64,000 bases of DNA from Ulvibacter antarcticus (GTDB lineage Bacteria; Bacteroidota; Bacteroidia; Flavobacteriales; Flavobacteriaceae), in NCBI RefSeq assembly GCF_003688405.1, contig NZ_REFC01000015.1, positions 62,001 through 126,000 of the forward strand, written 5' to 3'. Positions 10,293-19,737 of the stretch are shown in pieces (position 1 is the first letter of the stretch; every line of letters starts with the position of its first letter). A model generated the notes under the pieces. It was not told where the DNA came from, ran no database searches, and saw nothing but the letters and a program-made list of their open reading frames with translations. The position numbers and the translations under genes were made by a program.

Positions 10293-11990
10293 TTGAAACA
10301 CTTCATCTACGTACTTTTATACCTTAATATATATACCGCTTTTTTTTCTGAAATAAATGCGCAATCTCTGTTGTTAACAATTGAAGCAGAAAAACCAATT
10401 TCTGAATCCCTTAAAGATTCGCTACAACTTCAAACAAATTTCAAAGATTACTTATCACTTAAGCAGCAAGTAGATACCCTTCCTTTACAGCTTCAGAAGA
10501 TGGGATATGTTGATTCAAGACTTGAAAAATTTGAAGCATTAAGTGACACTGTTTATACTTCCGTTTTTTTCTTCGGAAAGAAATACGAATCCATTAAAAT
10601 ATACTATTCAGAAGAAAACTTCAGTAAAAAGGAACTTTCTAAGGTAGCTTCAGAAATTACCGACGCCTATTTTATACTTCCATTTGAAACTCTTGAACAA
10701 TCCCTTCAGAAACTAAACAGTTTAAAAACAGAAAACGGGAATGCCTTTGCCAGATTACGCCTAACTAACATTTCAAAAGAAGAAGATGGAAATTTATCGG
10801 CAAGTATTACTCTTATAAGTGGTCGCAAACGCATCATCGATTCAATTGCGATAAAGGGATACGAAAAATTTCCCAGATCATTTATTACATACGTTGCCGG
10901 AGTAAAAAAAGGCAAAACATTTAATCAGAAAAAAATTGTGGCTCAGAATGAAATTCTCAATTCATTACCATTCGCCAGCACGATAAAAGCTCCACAGGCG
11001 TTGTTCAGAAAAGACTCAACTGTTGTTTACTTTTATTTGGAAAAACGCAATGCAAATATATTTGATGGAGTCCTGGGTTTCGCAACAGATGAAGAAACAA
11101 ATAAATTACAGTTTAATGGTTATCTAAATCTGGAGCTTAACAACAATCTTAATTACGGAGAACAACTTGCTATTAATTACAAAGCAGATGGCGAAGATCA
11201 GCGCGATTTTAAAGTGAGACTTAAACTTCCTTATATTTTAAAATCTCCATTTGGTGTCGGTCTTGAATTAAAAATATTTAAACAAGACAGCACATTTACA
11301 ACAACAGACCAACAGGCAAAGGTATATTACCAAATCAACCCGGCTTCTTCAGCTTATCTCGGATACAAAGGATATGAATCCAGTAATTTACTGGATAATG
11401 TGGTGGTTGGCTCCCCAATTGAAGATTACGATTCGAAATTTTTAATCGCAGGAATCGATTATTTTCGTTCACAGAAAAGCACGCTGTTTCCAATAAAATC
11501 TCAGATAAGTCTCGACACGGAAATAGGCTCGAGAAAGCTTAAAAACTCTAGCGATAGTCAGTTGCGCTTTCTAAGTGAAGTAAGCCATATTTTTAATCTT
11601 AATTTCAAGAACTCCCTGTTCTTAAAAAACAACTCAAGTATTTTAATAAGTGACACCTATTTTGTTAACGAGCTATTCCGATTTGGAGGCATAGGAACTA
11701 TAAGAGGTTTCAATGAAAACAGTATAGACGCGTCCTTCTTCACAATTTTAAATACAGAATACAGATATCAGTTCAATGAAGGTCTTTATTTGCATAGCAT
11801 CATCGATCTAGGATATTTTGAAAACGATTCTATGAATTTAAAAGAAAAACTCTACAGCTACGGATTAGGGATAGGACTACTAACAAAAGCAGGAATTCTA
11901 CGCTTAAATATTGCCAACGGAAACCGTGAAAATCAGGATTTCAAGTTCTCAAACACAAAAATTCACATCATGTTAACTTCTCGTTTTTAA
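10293..11990 (+). CDS. BamA/TamA-family outer membrane barrel protein
   Basis: A 565-residue outer membrane protein of the Omp85 superfamily. The N-terminus is a signal peptide (to about residue 24, ending INAQ). Residues to about 250 could hold one or two divergent POTRA-like domains, and the C-terminal half is a beta barrel that ends in LTSRF with a terminal aromatic residue. The motif RFGGIGTIRGFNEN near residue 470 is the GxxxxRGF signature of the Omp85 barrel. It is shorter than BamA (usually over 800 residues), so it is not the essential BamA; a TamA-like role or a secretion pore are options. The start codon is TTG, as an in-frame stop lies upstream and no ATG follows for about 70 codons. 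It diverges from rpsL. Confidence 0.78.
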   Translation: MKHFIYVLLYLNIYTAFFSEINAQSLLLTIEAEKPISESLKDSLQLQTNFKDYLSLKQQVDTLPLQLQKMGYVDSRLEKFEALSDTVYTSVFFFGKKYESIKIYYSEENFSKKELSKVASEITDAYFILPFETLEQSLQKLNSLKTENGNAFARLRLTNISKEEDGNLSASITLISGRKRIIDSIAIKGYEKFPRSFITYVAGVKKGKTFNQKKIVAQNEILNSLPFASTIKAPQALFRKDSTVVYFYLEKRNANIFDGVLGFATDEETNKLQFNGYLNLELNNNLNYGEQLAINYKADGEDQRDFKVRLKLPYILKSPFGVGLELKIFKQDSTFTTTDQQAKVYYQINPASSAYLGYKGYESSNLLDNVVVGSPIEDYDSKFLIAGIDYFRSQKSTLFPIKSQISLDTEIGSRKLKNSSDSQLRFLSEVSHIFNLNFKNSLFLKNNSSILISDTYFVNELFRFGGIGTIRGFNENSIDASFFTILNTEYRYQFNEGLYLHSIIDLGYFENDSMNLKEKLYSYGLGIGLLTKAGILRLNIANGNRENQDFKFSNTKIHIMLTSRF

Positions 11991-11994
11991 AACA

Positions 11995-12006
11995 GTTTGG
12001 CCAAAC
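11995..12006. promoter_or_regulatory. Perfect palindrome upstream of susC-like gene
   Basis: GTTTGGCCAAAC is a perfect 12-bp palindrome, 97 bases before the SusC-like ATG and a few bases after the barrel gene. The size and position suit an operator for a dimeric regulator. No regulator gene is adjacent, and the function is inference. Confidence 0.35.
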
Positions 12007-12103
12007 GTTCAAATAACATATTTATTATTTTGTTAACATAAAAGTTGTTTATTTAACTTTTTATTATGATTTTTGGAGCTGGCTAATTCAAATAAATTAT
12101 AAA

Positions 12104-15100
12104 ATGAGAACAAAGTTTAGTGGTATACTAACGCTTATCTTGGCGTTGGTAGTGCAACTTACATTTGCACAAGAAAAAACAATAACCGGAATGGTAACCG
12201 ACAACGTTGGAATGCCTCTACCCGGAGTAAATATTGTTGTTAAAGGCACCTCCAATGGTACTCAATCTGATTTTGACGGAAACTATGCTATTAAGGCAGC
12301 AGTTGGACAAAATTTAGTGTTTACCTATGTTGGATTTAAAGCGCAGGAAACTACTGTTACTGCAGGCACGAACAGGGTTAATGTTTCCTTGGAAGAAGAC
12401 GCCGCTGTTTTGGAAGAAGTTGTAATTACAGCAATTGGTCTGGAGAAGAAAAAAGATGACGATTTATCCTCGGCAACAACCATTCAGGCAGAAACGATTG
12501 TAAAATCGGGTGAAGCTGGGGTTGCTACTGCATTAGCAGGGAAAACTTCGGGAGTAAATGTAATAAGAAGTAGTGGAGATCCTGGAGCCGGAGCATTTAT
12601 TCAAATTCGTGGAGCAAACAGTATCTCCGGTGCAGATGAACCCCTATATGTTATCGACGGTGTACTTATTAATAACACAAACTTTGGTGCAGGTGTCGCT
12701 GGTGTAAGTGAGCAGTCTCGTTTAAATGACTTCTCTTCGGAAGACATTGAAAGTGTTACTGTACTTAAAGGAGCTTCGGCTGTTGCTGTTTATGGTACAG
12801 GTGCAGCAAATGGAGTTATTGTTATTAAAACAAAAACAGGTAAAGGTAAAGCCGGTAGCTGGAGTGTTAATTACAAGGCCGGTGTATATTTTGACAAGGT
12901 AAACGAACGTTGGGACTTACAGAACAAGTTCGGTCAGGGAACTGGAGGAGCTGTTTATCTAGGCGGACCACAACCATTAACTTGGGGTGATAAAATTTCA
13001 ACTCGTGCCGGTGGCGCGAACGAAGTCGCCGTTGGCGAAACACGTTTTGAAGCAGCCGATGGAACTATTTACTATCCGATTACCGCAAAGAATTCGAGAG
13101 AAACATTTCTTGATTCAAACTTCGACGCGGTAGTAGGTGATGGACTTACCTTAGAACATGATATCAGTTTGAAATACTCAGGTGAAAATGGTAACACTTT
13201 TCTTAGCGTAAATGACTGGAATCAGGAAGGAATTGTAAAAAATGGTTCTGGATATGAAAGAAAATCACTTCGCTTTACAAATAACACTAATTATTCGGAA
13301 AAGTTAAAGGGTAGAATTACTGCAACTTATGTAAAGACAAATGCCGATGCTGTTCAAACTGGATCTAACCTTAATGGATTATATCTTGGATTATTGAGAA
13401 CATCTCCAGATTTTGACAACAGAGACTATATTGGTACTGCCTTCACTGCTTCAGGAGAACCAACGGTAAATGCAATGAGAGCTTATCGTGGACCATTAGG
13501 ACCGTCGGCAGCTTATAACAATCCATTATGGACCATTAACGAACAATCAAACACAGTTGAAGTAGATCGTTTTTTAATTGCTCCCGAGTTATCGTATAAT
13601 TTTACAGACAACTTGTCTATCACCACCCGATATAGTATTGATAGCTATAGGGATCAGAGACAAACCTTTATTCCTACCAATTCGGCTGCAAGTGATGATT
13701 TTGGTGGAAATTCTGGATATTTAGATGTCGATGACCGTTTTATTAGCTCACAGTATTTCACTGCCTTCCTAAACAGTAATCACGATATATCTGATAATCT
13801 TAATCTTAATTGGATTTTAGGAGCTACTTACGAAAATAATAGCATTGAACAAGTTGGAGGTACTTCTATTGGTTTTCTTAACCCTAACGTAAGACTTAGT
13901 GATTTAATTGACCTTGAGAACACACTGTCACCTGCGAACTTATCTGCTTATGATTTCTATGAGTACTCTAAACAAGTGGGTGCTTATTTATTAGTTGAAG
14001 GTGAAATCTTTAATCAAATTCTTTTCTCTTTAACGGGAAGAGCCGATAGATCTTCAACTTTACCAGACCAAACATTCTTTTACCCGGCGGCATCCTTAGG
14101 TTGGAAGTTTTCGGAAATAATTGGCAACAATGATTTTCTTTCTTTTGGTAAATTAAGATTTAGTTATGGAGAAGTAGCAGTTGCGCCTCAGCCATACTCT
14201 TTAAGTAGCGGTTATGAATCTGGAGGTACAGTAGGTGTTAGCTCTTCATGGGGAGATGGTCTAGACGGAAGTCAATATGGAAGTTCTTCTTTAGAAGATA
14301 TACAAGGAAATCCAAATTTAGTTCCCGAACGAGTTAAAGAATTTGAGGTCGGTGCAGATTTAAGATTTTTTAATAGCAGATTGTCTTTTGGAATCACTTA
14401 CTACGATAGAGTGACAGAAGATGTGTTATTAGATAGAAACGTATCTGCCGCTTCCGGTTTTAGCGCCTTAACAAGTAACGCTGCGGAAATAACTAATGAA
14501 GGTCTTGAAATGGATCTTCAGGCAACAATTGTGAGAACGGAAAACTTCAAATGGACTGTAAATATGAATTATAGCCATAATGACAACTTAGTAACTAGTC
14601 CGGACGCAAATGGAGAACTTATTACAGGGTTGAATGGCTTTGTTGGAACTTCTTCTAATGTAGTTGATGGACAACCCTTTGCCGTTTTACTTGGTAATCC
14701 ATTGACACGTGATGAAAACGGAGAAATTGTATTAAACGATTTTGGCTTTCCAACTGTTTCAGATCAGGGGGAAGAAGTCTTAGGAGATCCTAACCCGGAT
14801 TGGAGAGGTGGTATTTCAACTACTCTTAATTACAAAGGGTTTGAAGTATCTGCTTTATTCGATTTTGTACAAGGTATGGATGTTTGGAATGGAACTAGCG
14901 GGGTATTGAATCACCATGGTGTAACAACCTTAACTGCCAATGAAGTTACAGTATCTGCAGCAGAAGCGGCAACTATCTTAAACTATGTTGGTACGGCAAT
15001 TATTGATATGCCAAATGCAACCTTAAATACCGATGGTACTTATACGGTTAGAGGAAATCTTGATGATTTTGGCGCAGGAACTGTATTATTAGATCAGACT

Positions 15101-15403
15101 TGGTATTCAGGTGGACCCGGAAGTGGATTTAATGGTTCTCCGGAATTAAATATTGAAGATGCTTCGTATGTTAAGTTAAGAGAAGTTTCTCTTGGATACT
15201 CATTTCCACAAAGCTTTATTGAACCAATCGGACTGGAATCCTTGAATTTATCGGTTTCAGGTCGTAACTTAGTGACTTGGACAGATGTTGAAGGATTTGA
15301 TCCTGACAACAACCTAACAGGAGCTTCTAAAGGTAGAGGTTTAGAATATTTTACTAACCCATCTACAGCTAGTTACTTCTTTACGGTACGTATAGGTATT
15401 TAA
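12104..15403 (+). CDS. SusC/RagA-family TonB-linked outer membrane protein
   Basis: A 1099-residue TonB-dependent importer. A signal peptide spans residues 1-22, followed by a carboxypeptidase-D regulatory-like domain (about 26-105, with GMVTDNVGMPLPGVNIVVKG and YVGFKAQE). The plug follows (about 118-240, with IQIRGANSISGADEPLYVIDG and GVIVIKTKTG), then a 22-strand-type barrel ending in YFFTVRIGI. These proteins import oligosaccharides, peptides or other large nutrients together with a SusD lipoprotein lid, which is encoded 21 bases downstream. No glycoside hydrolase, peptidase or regulator is adjacent, so the substrate cannot be predicted. Confidence 0.93.
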   Translation: MRTKFSGILTLILALVVQLTFAQEKTITGMVTDNVGMPLPGVNIVVKGTSNGTQSDFDGNYAIKAAVGQNLVFTYVGFKAQETTVTAGTNRVNVSLEEDAAVLEEVVITAIGLEKKKDDDLSSATTIQAETIVKSGEAGVATALAGKTSGVNVIRSSGDPGAGAFIQIRGANSISGADEPLYVIDGVLINNTNFGAGVAGVSEQSRLNDFSSEDIESVTVLKGASAVAVYGTGAANGVIVIKTKTGKGKAGSWSVNYKAGVYFDKVNERWDLQNKFGQGTGGAVYLGGPQPLTWGDKISTRAGGANEVAVGETRFEAADGTIYYPITAKNSRETFLDSNFDAVVGDGLTLEHDISLKYSGENGNTFLSVNDWNQEGIVKNGSGYERKSLRFTNNTNYSEKLKGRITATYVKTNADAVQTGSNLNGLYLGLLRTSPDFDNRDYIGTAFTASGEPTVNAMRAYRGPLGPSAAYNNPLWTINEQSNTVEVDRFLIAPELSYNFTDNLSITTRYSIDSYRDQRQTFIPTNSAASDDFGGNSGYLDVDDRFISSQYFTAFLNSNHDISDNLNLNWILGATYENNSIEQVGGTSIGFLNPNVRLSDLIDLENTLSPANLSAYDFYEYSKQVGAYLLVEGEIFNQILFSLTGRADRSSTLPDQTFFYPAASLGWKFSEIIGNNDFLSFGKLRFSYGEVAVAPQPYSLSSGYESGGTVGVSSSWGDGLDGSQYGSSSLEDIQGNPNLVPERVKEFEVGADLRFFNSRLSFGITYYDRVTEDVLLDRNVSAASGFSALTSNAAEITNEGLEMDLQATIVRTENFKWTVNMNYSHNDNLVTSPDANGELITGLNGFVGTSSNVVDGQPFAVLLGNPLTRDENGEIVLNDFGFPTVSDQGEEVLGDPNPDWRGGISTTLNYKGFEVSALFDFVQGMDVWNGTSGVLNHHGVTTLTANEVTVSAAEAATILNYVGTAIIDMPNATLNTDGTYTVRGNLDDFGAGTVLLDQTWYSGGPGSGFNGSPELNIEDASYVKLREVSLGYSFPQSFIEPIGLESLNLSVSGRNLVTWTDVEGFDPDNNLTGASKGRGLEYFTNPSTASYFFTVRIGI

Positions 15404-15424
15404 TCACAAAAAAAAATCATTAAA

Positions 15425-16747
15425 ATGAAAAATATATATAAAATATTTTATTTGTTCTCTACATGTGCGCTACTAGTAGCATGCGATGGACTTGTCCAAC
15501 AAGAGAACTTTCAAGACGACCCAAACACTGTAGGACTTGTTCCAACAGTGAACCTAATCGCACAAACTGAATTAGTTGCCATGTACCTAACTGAAAGTGA
15601 TGCTTCCAGATATGCAGGAATTAATTCAAACTATATAGTTGGTGCTCAAGCGCAATGGGAAGGATACGAGCAATATGTTTTCACTCCTTCAGATTTTAAC
15701 ACCTTATGGTTTAATATTTATGTCGAAGGAATGACGCAAGCCAGAACTGTAAAAATTCAAGCTGAAGCAGAATTAGATGACGATGCAATAGCTACTGCCA
15801 GCTTTTTTGAAGCATTCTTTTTAGGAGAACTTGCCGCATCATTTGGAAATGTTCCAGATTCTGAAGCAATTGTACCGGGTATTGTAAGCCCAGTTTATGA
15901 TGGACAAATTGCTGTTTTAAATCATGTACAGGAATTATTGGACGTTGCAATTAGTAGAGGAAATGGATCGACACTTTATATTAACGACACAGCTGGTGGC
16001 ACTAAATCTACATCAACTTTAGGTAGATTGGCGCATAGTATGAAAGCCAGATACTTCTTGATTATGAAGGATTATGGAAATGCATTAATCCATGCACAGG
16101 CAGGAATTAACGCTGAAGGTGGTGATCTTTATGGCACACATTCAACTGCAAATGGTGCTCAAAATCTATGGTATAATTTTACTGCAACTGCAAGACCGGG
16201 TAACATTGCTGCTCAAGGAAGTTACTTACAAGAATTAGTAGATCCAGCAGGATCAGTAAACCGTAGGCTGGCAACTCCAGGTGAAGCACAACGATACGAT
16301 TTCTACTATAGAGGTAATGGAAGTTTTAACAATCGTGAAGGTGGAATATTTGCTATCGATGCATCCTTACCAATTATTGGATGGCATGAAACTATGTTAA
16401 TCTTAGCAGAGGCTGCCCAAAGAGAAAATCAAGATGGATTGGCTCGAAACTCATTAAATGCTGTGAGAGCTGCATTGGCTGCACAATATTCAGGAGATTT
16501 CCCTGCTTCAACAGCTTCAGGAAATGACTTATTATTACATATTTTAGAAGAAAAATATATCTCTATTTACCCATCACCGCAAACTTGGCACGATTTAAAT
16601 CGTACTAACAATGCTTTAGGGGTTACACCGAAAACAGGTACACAATTACCACAGCGTTTTCTATATCCACAAAATGAATTAGACACCAACACTAACGCAC
16701 CTTCTCCAATACCGGGGATATTTGTTGCGACAGCTGTTAATCAGTAA
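15425..16747 (+). CDS. SusD/RagB-family nutrient-binding lipoprotein
   Basis: A 440-residue surface lipoprotein, the lid of the SusC channel. The signal sequence ends in the lipobox LLVAC with the modified Cys at residue 20, followed by acidic and asparagine-rich residues as for exported surface lipoproteins. The alpha-helical TPR-like SusD fold is suggested by helices rich in AEA and the typical end segments (EEKYISIYPSPQTWHDLNRT, LPQRFLYPQNELDTN). It belongs to the shorter SusD-like subgroup. It forms one operon with the SusC-like gene and a strong terminator follows. Confidence 0.9.
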   Translation: MKNIYKIFYLFSTCALLVACDGLVQQENFQDDPNTVGLVPTVNLIAQTELVAMYLTESDASRYAGINSNYIVGAQAQWEGYEQYVFTPSDFNTLWFNIYVEGMTQARTVKIQAEAELDDDAIATASFFEAFFLGELAASFGNVPDSEAIVPGIVSPVYDGQIAVLNHVQELLDVAISRGNGSTLYINDTAGGTKSTSTLGRLAHSMKARYFLIMKDYGNALIHAQAGINAEGGDLYGTHSTANGAQNLWYNFTATARPGNIAAQGSYLQELVDPAGSVNRRLATPGEAQRYDFYYRGNGSFNNREGGIFAIDASLPIIGWHETMLILAEAAQRENQDGLARNSLNAVRAALAAQYSGDFPASTASGNDLLLHILEEKYISIYPSPQTWHDLNRTNNALGVTPKTGTQLPQRFLYPQNELDTNTNAPSPIPGIFVATAVNQ

Positions 16748-16781
16748 TAGTAATTAAATTTAGAGTTAATTTCAATTTGGT

Positions 16782-16812
16782 AAGGGGCTGCTTTAAAAGG
16801 CAGCCTTTTATT
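16782..16812 (+). terminator. Intrinsic terminator of the SusC/SusD operon
   Basis: GGCTGC (16786-16791) pairs with GCAGCC (16800-16805) around an 8-nt loop. The stem extends by G-T and A-T pairs, and TTTTATTATTT follows. It lies 39 bases after the SusD-like stop codon. Confidence 0.8.
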
Positions 16813-16870
16813 ATTTAAGAATATCTCAAAATACATCCTCTCGTATTGAGATGTTTTTTACTTTTACCGC

Positions 16871-17608
16871 ATGAGAAAAGAAGCAACTATTTTTGGAATT
16901 CATCCCGTACAAGAGGCGGTTTCATCTAATGTTATTATTGACAAGTTATTTGTCCAAAAAGGAATATCCAATCCGAAAATAGATGCGATTGTAAAGGAAC
17001 TTGAAAAAAAACATGCCACAATTTCGTACGTTCCATTTGAAAAGCTAATAAAACTAACTCAAGGAAATCATCAGGGGATCGTAGCAATGACTTCACCTAT
17101 CGCCTTCAGAGACCTTGAAGAAATTGTTGAAAACGTTATTGGAACAAAGGAAAACCCTTTGTTTCTTATCCTCGATCAACTTAGTGATGTTCGTAATTTT
17201 GGTGCTATTCTTAGAACGGCAGAATGCACTGGTGTAGATGCGGTTATTATTCAGAAAAAAGGAGGAGCACCCATATCGGGCGATACAGTAAAAACTTCGG
17301 CAGGAGCCATTTTTAAATTGCCTATCTGTAAGGTTGATCATATAAAAGATGCTATTTATTACTTGCAAGGATCGGGCGTAACGGTAGTAGGTGCTACAGA
17401 AAAAACCACAGAAACCATCTACGACCTTAAATTAAATATGCCATTAGCAGTCGTTATGGGAGCAGAAGACAAGGGGATTTCAAAATCTGTATTAAGCTTA
17501 TTGGATCATAAAGCGTCTTTACCACTACTAGGGCAAATTAATTCGCTAAATGTCTCAGTTGCATGTGGTGCTTTTTTGTATGAAATAGTACGCCAACGCA
17601 GTTTATAA
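16871..17608 (+). CDS. rlmB: 23S rRNA (guanosine-2'-O-)-methyltransferase, RlmB type
   Basis: A 245-residue SpoU/TrmH-family (SPOUT) methyltransferase that most likely methylates the 2'-O of G2251 in 23S rRNA. The N-terminal substrate-binding domain (1-75) begins with IFGIHPVQEAV. The SPOUT domain shows all three motifs: LDQLSDVRNFGAILRTAEC (motif 1, with its Asn and Arg), VMGAEDKGIS (motif 2) and LPLLGQINSLNVSVACGAF (motif 3). Orthology to RlmB and not to another TrmH-like enzyme is likely from the N-terminal domain. A TACTTTTA promoter-like box lies close to the ATG. Its last six bases overlap the end of the convergent rhomboid gene. Confidence 0.9.
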   Translation: MRKEATIFGIHPVQEAVSSNVIIDKLFVQKGISNPKIDAIVKELEKKHATISYVPFEKLIKLTQGNHQGIVAMTSPIAFRDLEEIVENVIGTKENPLFLILDQLSDVRNFGAILRTAECTGVDAVIIQKKGGAPISGDTVKTSAGAIFKLPICKVDHIKDAIYYLQGSGVTVVGATEKTTETIYDLKLNMPLAVVMGAEDKGISKSVLSLLDHKASLPLLGQINSLNVSVACGAFLYEIVRQRSL

Positions 17609-18367
17609 GGAATCATTATCTTTTTTCGGACCCACTTTTAATGTATAGACAACTTTAATATTTTGAGGGTCCAAATTTTGTTGAACCTCTGTAGGCTCTT
17701 CCGGGATCCGCTCTATAAAATTACCGTCGTCATCAAACTGCTGTAGAAATTCGTCCTCTTCCGGATTATAGTCGTCGCGTTCCCATGCGTACTTTTTATT
17801 TTCCACTGGATTCCCTTTAAATACCAACGCTAGAATCAGCCCCACAACAAAGCCCGACAAATGTCCTTCCCATGAAATTTTAGGATCTATGGGCATCACA
17901 TACCAAAGTAGGCCCCCATATAAGAATACAACTACCAGTGACAAAGCCGTTAATTGATATTGTTTCGAAAAAATTCCTTTAAAAAATAAAAAAGCAGCCA
18001 ACATATAAACAACTCCACTCGCGCCTATATGCAAGGATGGTCTTCCTATAACCCATGTAAACACACCACAGACTATCAGACCAGTAAATAGTACTTTCCA
18101 CCGAATGTTACGATAAAAGTAGAACAGGGCAGTTGTAAGCACCAATAAGGGCATAGAGTTATTAAACAAATGCTTCAGATTCCCGTGTATAAAGGGTCCG
18201 GTTATTATTCCTATAAGGCCGGTAATCTTTCGTGGGTAAATTCCGAGGTAATTAAAATCCAGATTAAATCGTATTTCTGCCCAGAAAACCATCCACATCA
18301 GCATTACAAATAGCAACGGATATAATATCACATCATTTGAAAAATATAAACCCTTTGTTTTTGACAT
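17603..18367 (-). CDS. Rhomboid family intramembrane serine protease
   Basis: A 254-residue membrane protease with about six transmembrane helices in residues 12-190 and a charged cytoplasmic tail. The first loop has WAEIRF, the HxxNN motif is present in GNLKHLFNNSMPLL, the catalytic serine is in LHIGASGVVY (GxSG), and the catalytic histidine in SWEGHLSGFVVG. It cleaves substrates within the bilayer; the target here is unknown. The acidic tail (residues 195-254, rich in DE and PEEPTE) is unusual but common in flavobacterial members. It converges on rlmB with a 6-bp overlap and no terminator. Confidence 0.9.
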   Translation of the reverse strand: MSKTKGLYFSNDVILYPLLFVMLMWMVFWAEIRFNLDFNYLGIYPRKITGLIGIITGPFIHGNLKHLFNNSMPLLVLTTALFYFYRNIRWKVLFTGLIVCGVFTWVIGRPSLHIGASGVVYMLAAFLFFKGIFSKQYQLTALSLVVVFLYGGLLWYVMPIDPKISWEGHLSGFVVGLILALVFKGNPVENKKYAWERDDYNPEEDEFLQQFDDDGNFIERIPEEPTEVQQNLDPQNIKVVYTLKVGPKKDNDSL

Positions 18368-18458
18368 ACTATCTGACTTTCAAAAAATGGTCCTAAATTC
18401 AAATTTATGATAAAATGTCAGTATAAGCCTTGTAATAAAATTGTAATTTTACGCCCTT

Positions 18459-19736
18459 ATGAGTGCACCCTTAGCCGAACGAATTCGCCCAACAACCTTA
18501 GAAGATTATCTTAGCCAGCAACATTTGGTTGGTCCTAAAGGTGCGTTAACAACTCAGTTAGAATCCGGCATACTGCCATCATTAATTTTATGGGGACCAC
18601 CAGGTACAGGCAAAACTACCTTGGCCAATATCATCGCGAATCGATCGGATCGTCCATTTTTTATGCTCAGTGCTGTGGATAGTGGTGTGGCGGCTGTTCG
18701 TGAAGTGATTGAAAAAGCGAAGAAAACGGACACCTTATTTTCTACTAAAAACCCCATCTTATTTATCGATGAGATTCACAGATTTAGTAAATCACAACAG
18801 GATTCCCTTTTGGGCGCCGTTGAAAAAGGTTTAATAACCCTCATAGGTGCGACCACCGAGAATCCAAGTTTTGAAGTCATTCCGGCACTTTTATCACGAT
18901 GTCAGGTATACGTGTTAAATGCCTTTAGTAAAAAAGATCTCGAAGATCTCTTGGCTCGTGCCATCAAGGAAGATAAAATACTATCCAAAAAGCAGATTAA
19001 GCTTACCGAGACCGAGGCACTAATCCGTCTTTCCGGAGGCGATGCTCGTAAACTTCTAAATATTCTTGAACTTATTGTGCTTTCAGAAAAGAGTGATACT
19101 GTGATTATTACCAATGAAATGGTGCTTCAAAAAGTGCAAAAGAACACCGTGTTGTACGATAAAACCGGGGAGCAACATTACGATATTATCTCGGCATTTA
19201 TAAAATCGATTCGCGGTAGTGATCCAAATGCCGCCGTTTATTGGCTCGCAAGAATGATCGAAGGCGGAGAAGACATCAAATTTATAGCAAGGAGATTGGT
19301 TATTTTAGCTTCGGAAGATATTGGAAATGCCAATCCGACAGCTCTGGTATTGGCAAATAGTACGTTTCAAGCAGTTTCAACTATTGGTTTTCCTGAAGCT
19401 CGCATTATTCTAAGTCAGTGCACCATTTATTTAGCAACATCCCACAAAAGTAATGCTTCCTATGCTGCGATAAACGAAGCTCAGCGACTGGTGAAACAAA
19501 CAGGGGATCTTTCGGTGCCTTTATCGATTCGGAATGCACCCACCAAGCTTATGAAAGAGTTGGGTTACGGCAAAAACTATGAATACGCCCATAATTATGA
19601 AGGTAATTTTGCTCCGCATGAGTTTTTACCAGAAGATATTGTAGGCACTACATTTTATAAGCCCGGCAACAATCCAAAGGAAAATAATTTAAAAAATTAC
19701 CTTAAAAGTCTCTGGAAGAATAAGTACGATTTTTAA
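18459..19736 (+). CDS. rarA: Replication-associated recombination protein A (AAA ATPase)
   Basis: A 425-residue AAA+ ATPase of the RarA/MgsA/WRNIP1 family, acting on stalled replication forks and binding SSB. It begins [20 protein letters not shown], the normal RarA start. Walker A is GPPGTGKT at residues 46-53, Walker B is [16 protein letters not shown] near residue 105, and sensor and lid regions follow ([32 protein letters not shown]). The C-terminal tetramerisation domain contains [18 protein letters not shown] and [10 protein letters not shown]. It is one base from the convergent next gene. Confidence 0.95.
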   Translation: MSAPLAERIRPTTLEDYLSQQHLVGPKGALTTQLESGILPSLILWGPPGTGKTTLANIIANRSDRPFFMLSAVDSGVAAVREVIEKAKKTDTLFSTKNPILFIDEIHRFSKSQQDSLLGAVEKGLITLIGATTENPSFEVIPALLSRCQVYVLNAFSKKDLEDLLARAIKEDKILSKKQIKLTETEALIRLSGGDARKLLNILELIVLSEKSDTVIITNEMVLQKVQKNTVLYDKTGEQHYDIISAFIKSIRGSDPNAAVYWLARMIEGGEDIKFIARRLVILASEDIGNANPTALVLANSTFQAVSTIGFPEARIILSQCTIYLATSHKSNASYAAINEAQRLVKQTGDLSVPLSIRNAPTKLMKELGYGKNYEYAHNYEGNFAPHEFLPEDIVGTTFYKPGNNPKENNLKNYLKSLWKNKYDF

Positions 19737-19737
19737 T

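Noticed and set aside
11868-11880. Third copy of the GGGATAG element
   Set aside because: The match is only GGGATAGG, lies in the coding sequence of the barrel gene, and no GAAAGCCCG partner follows.
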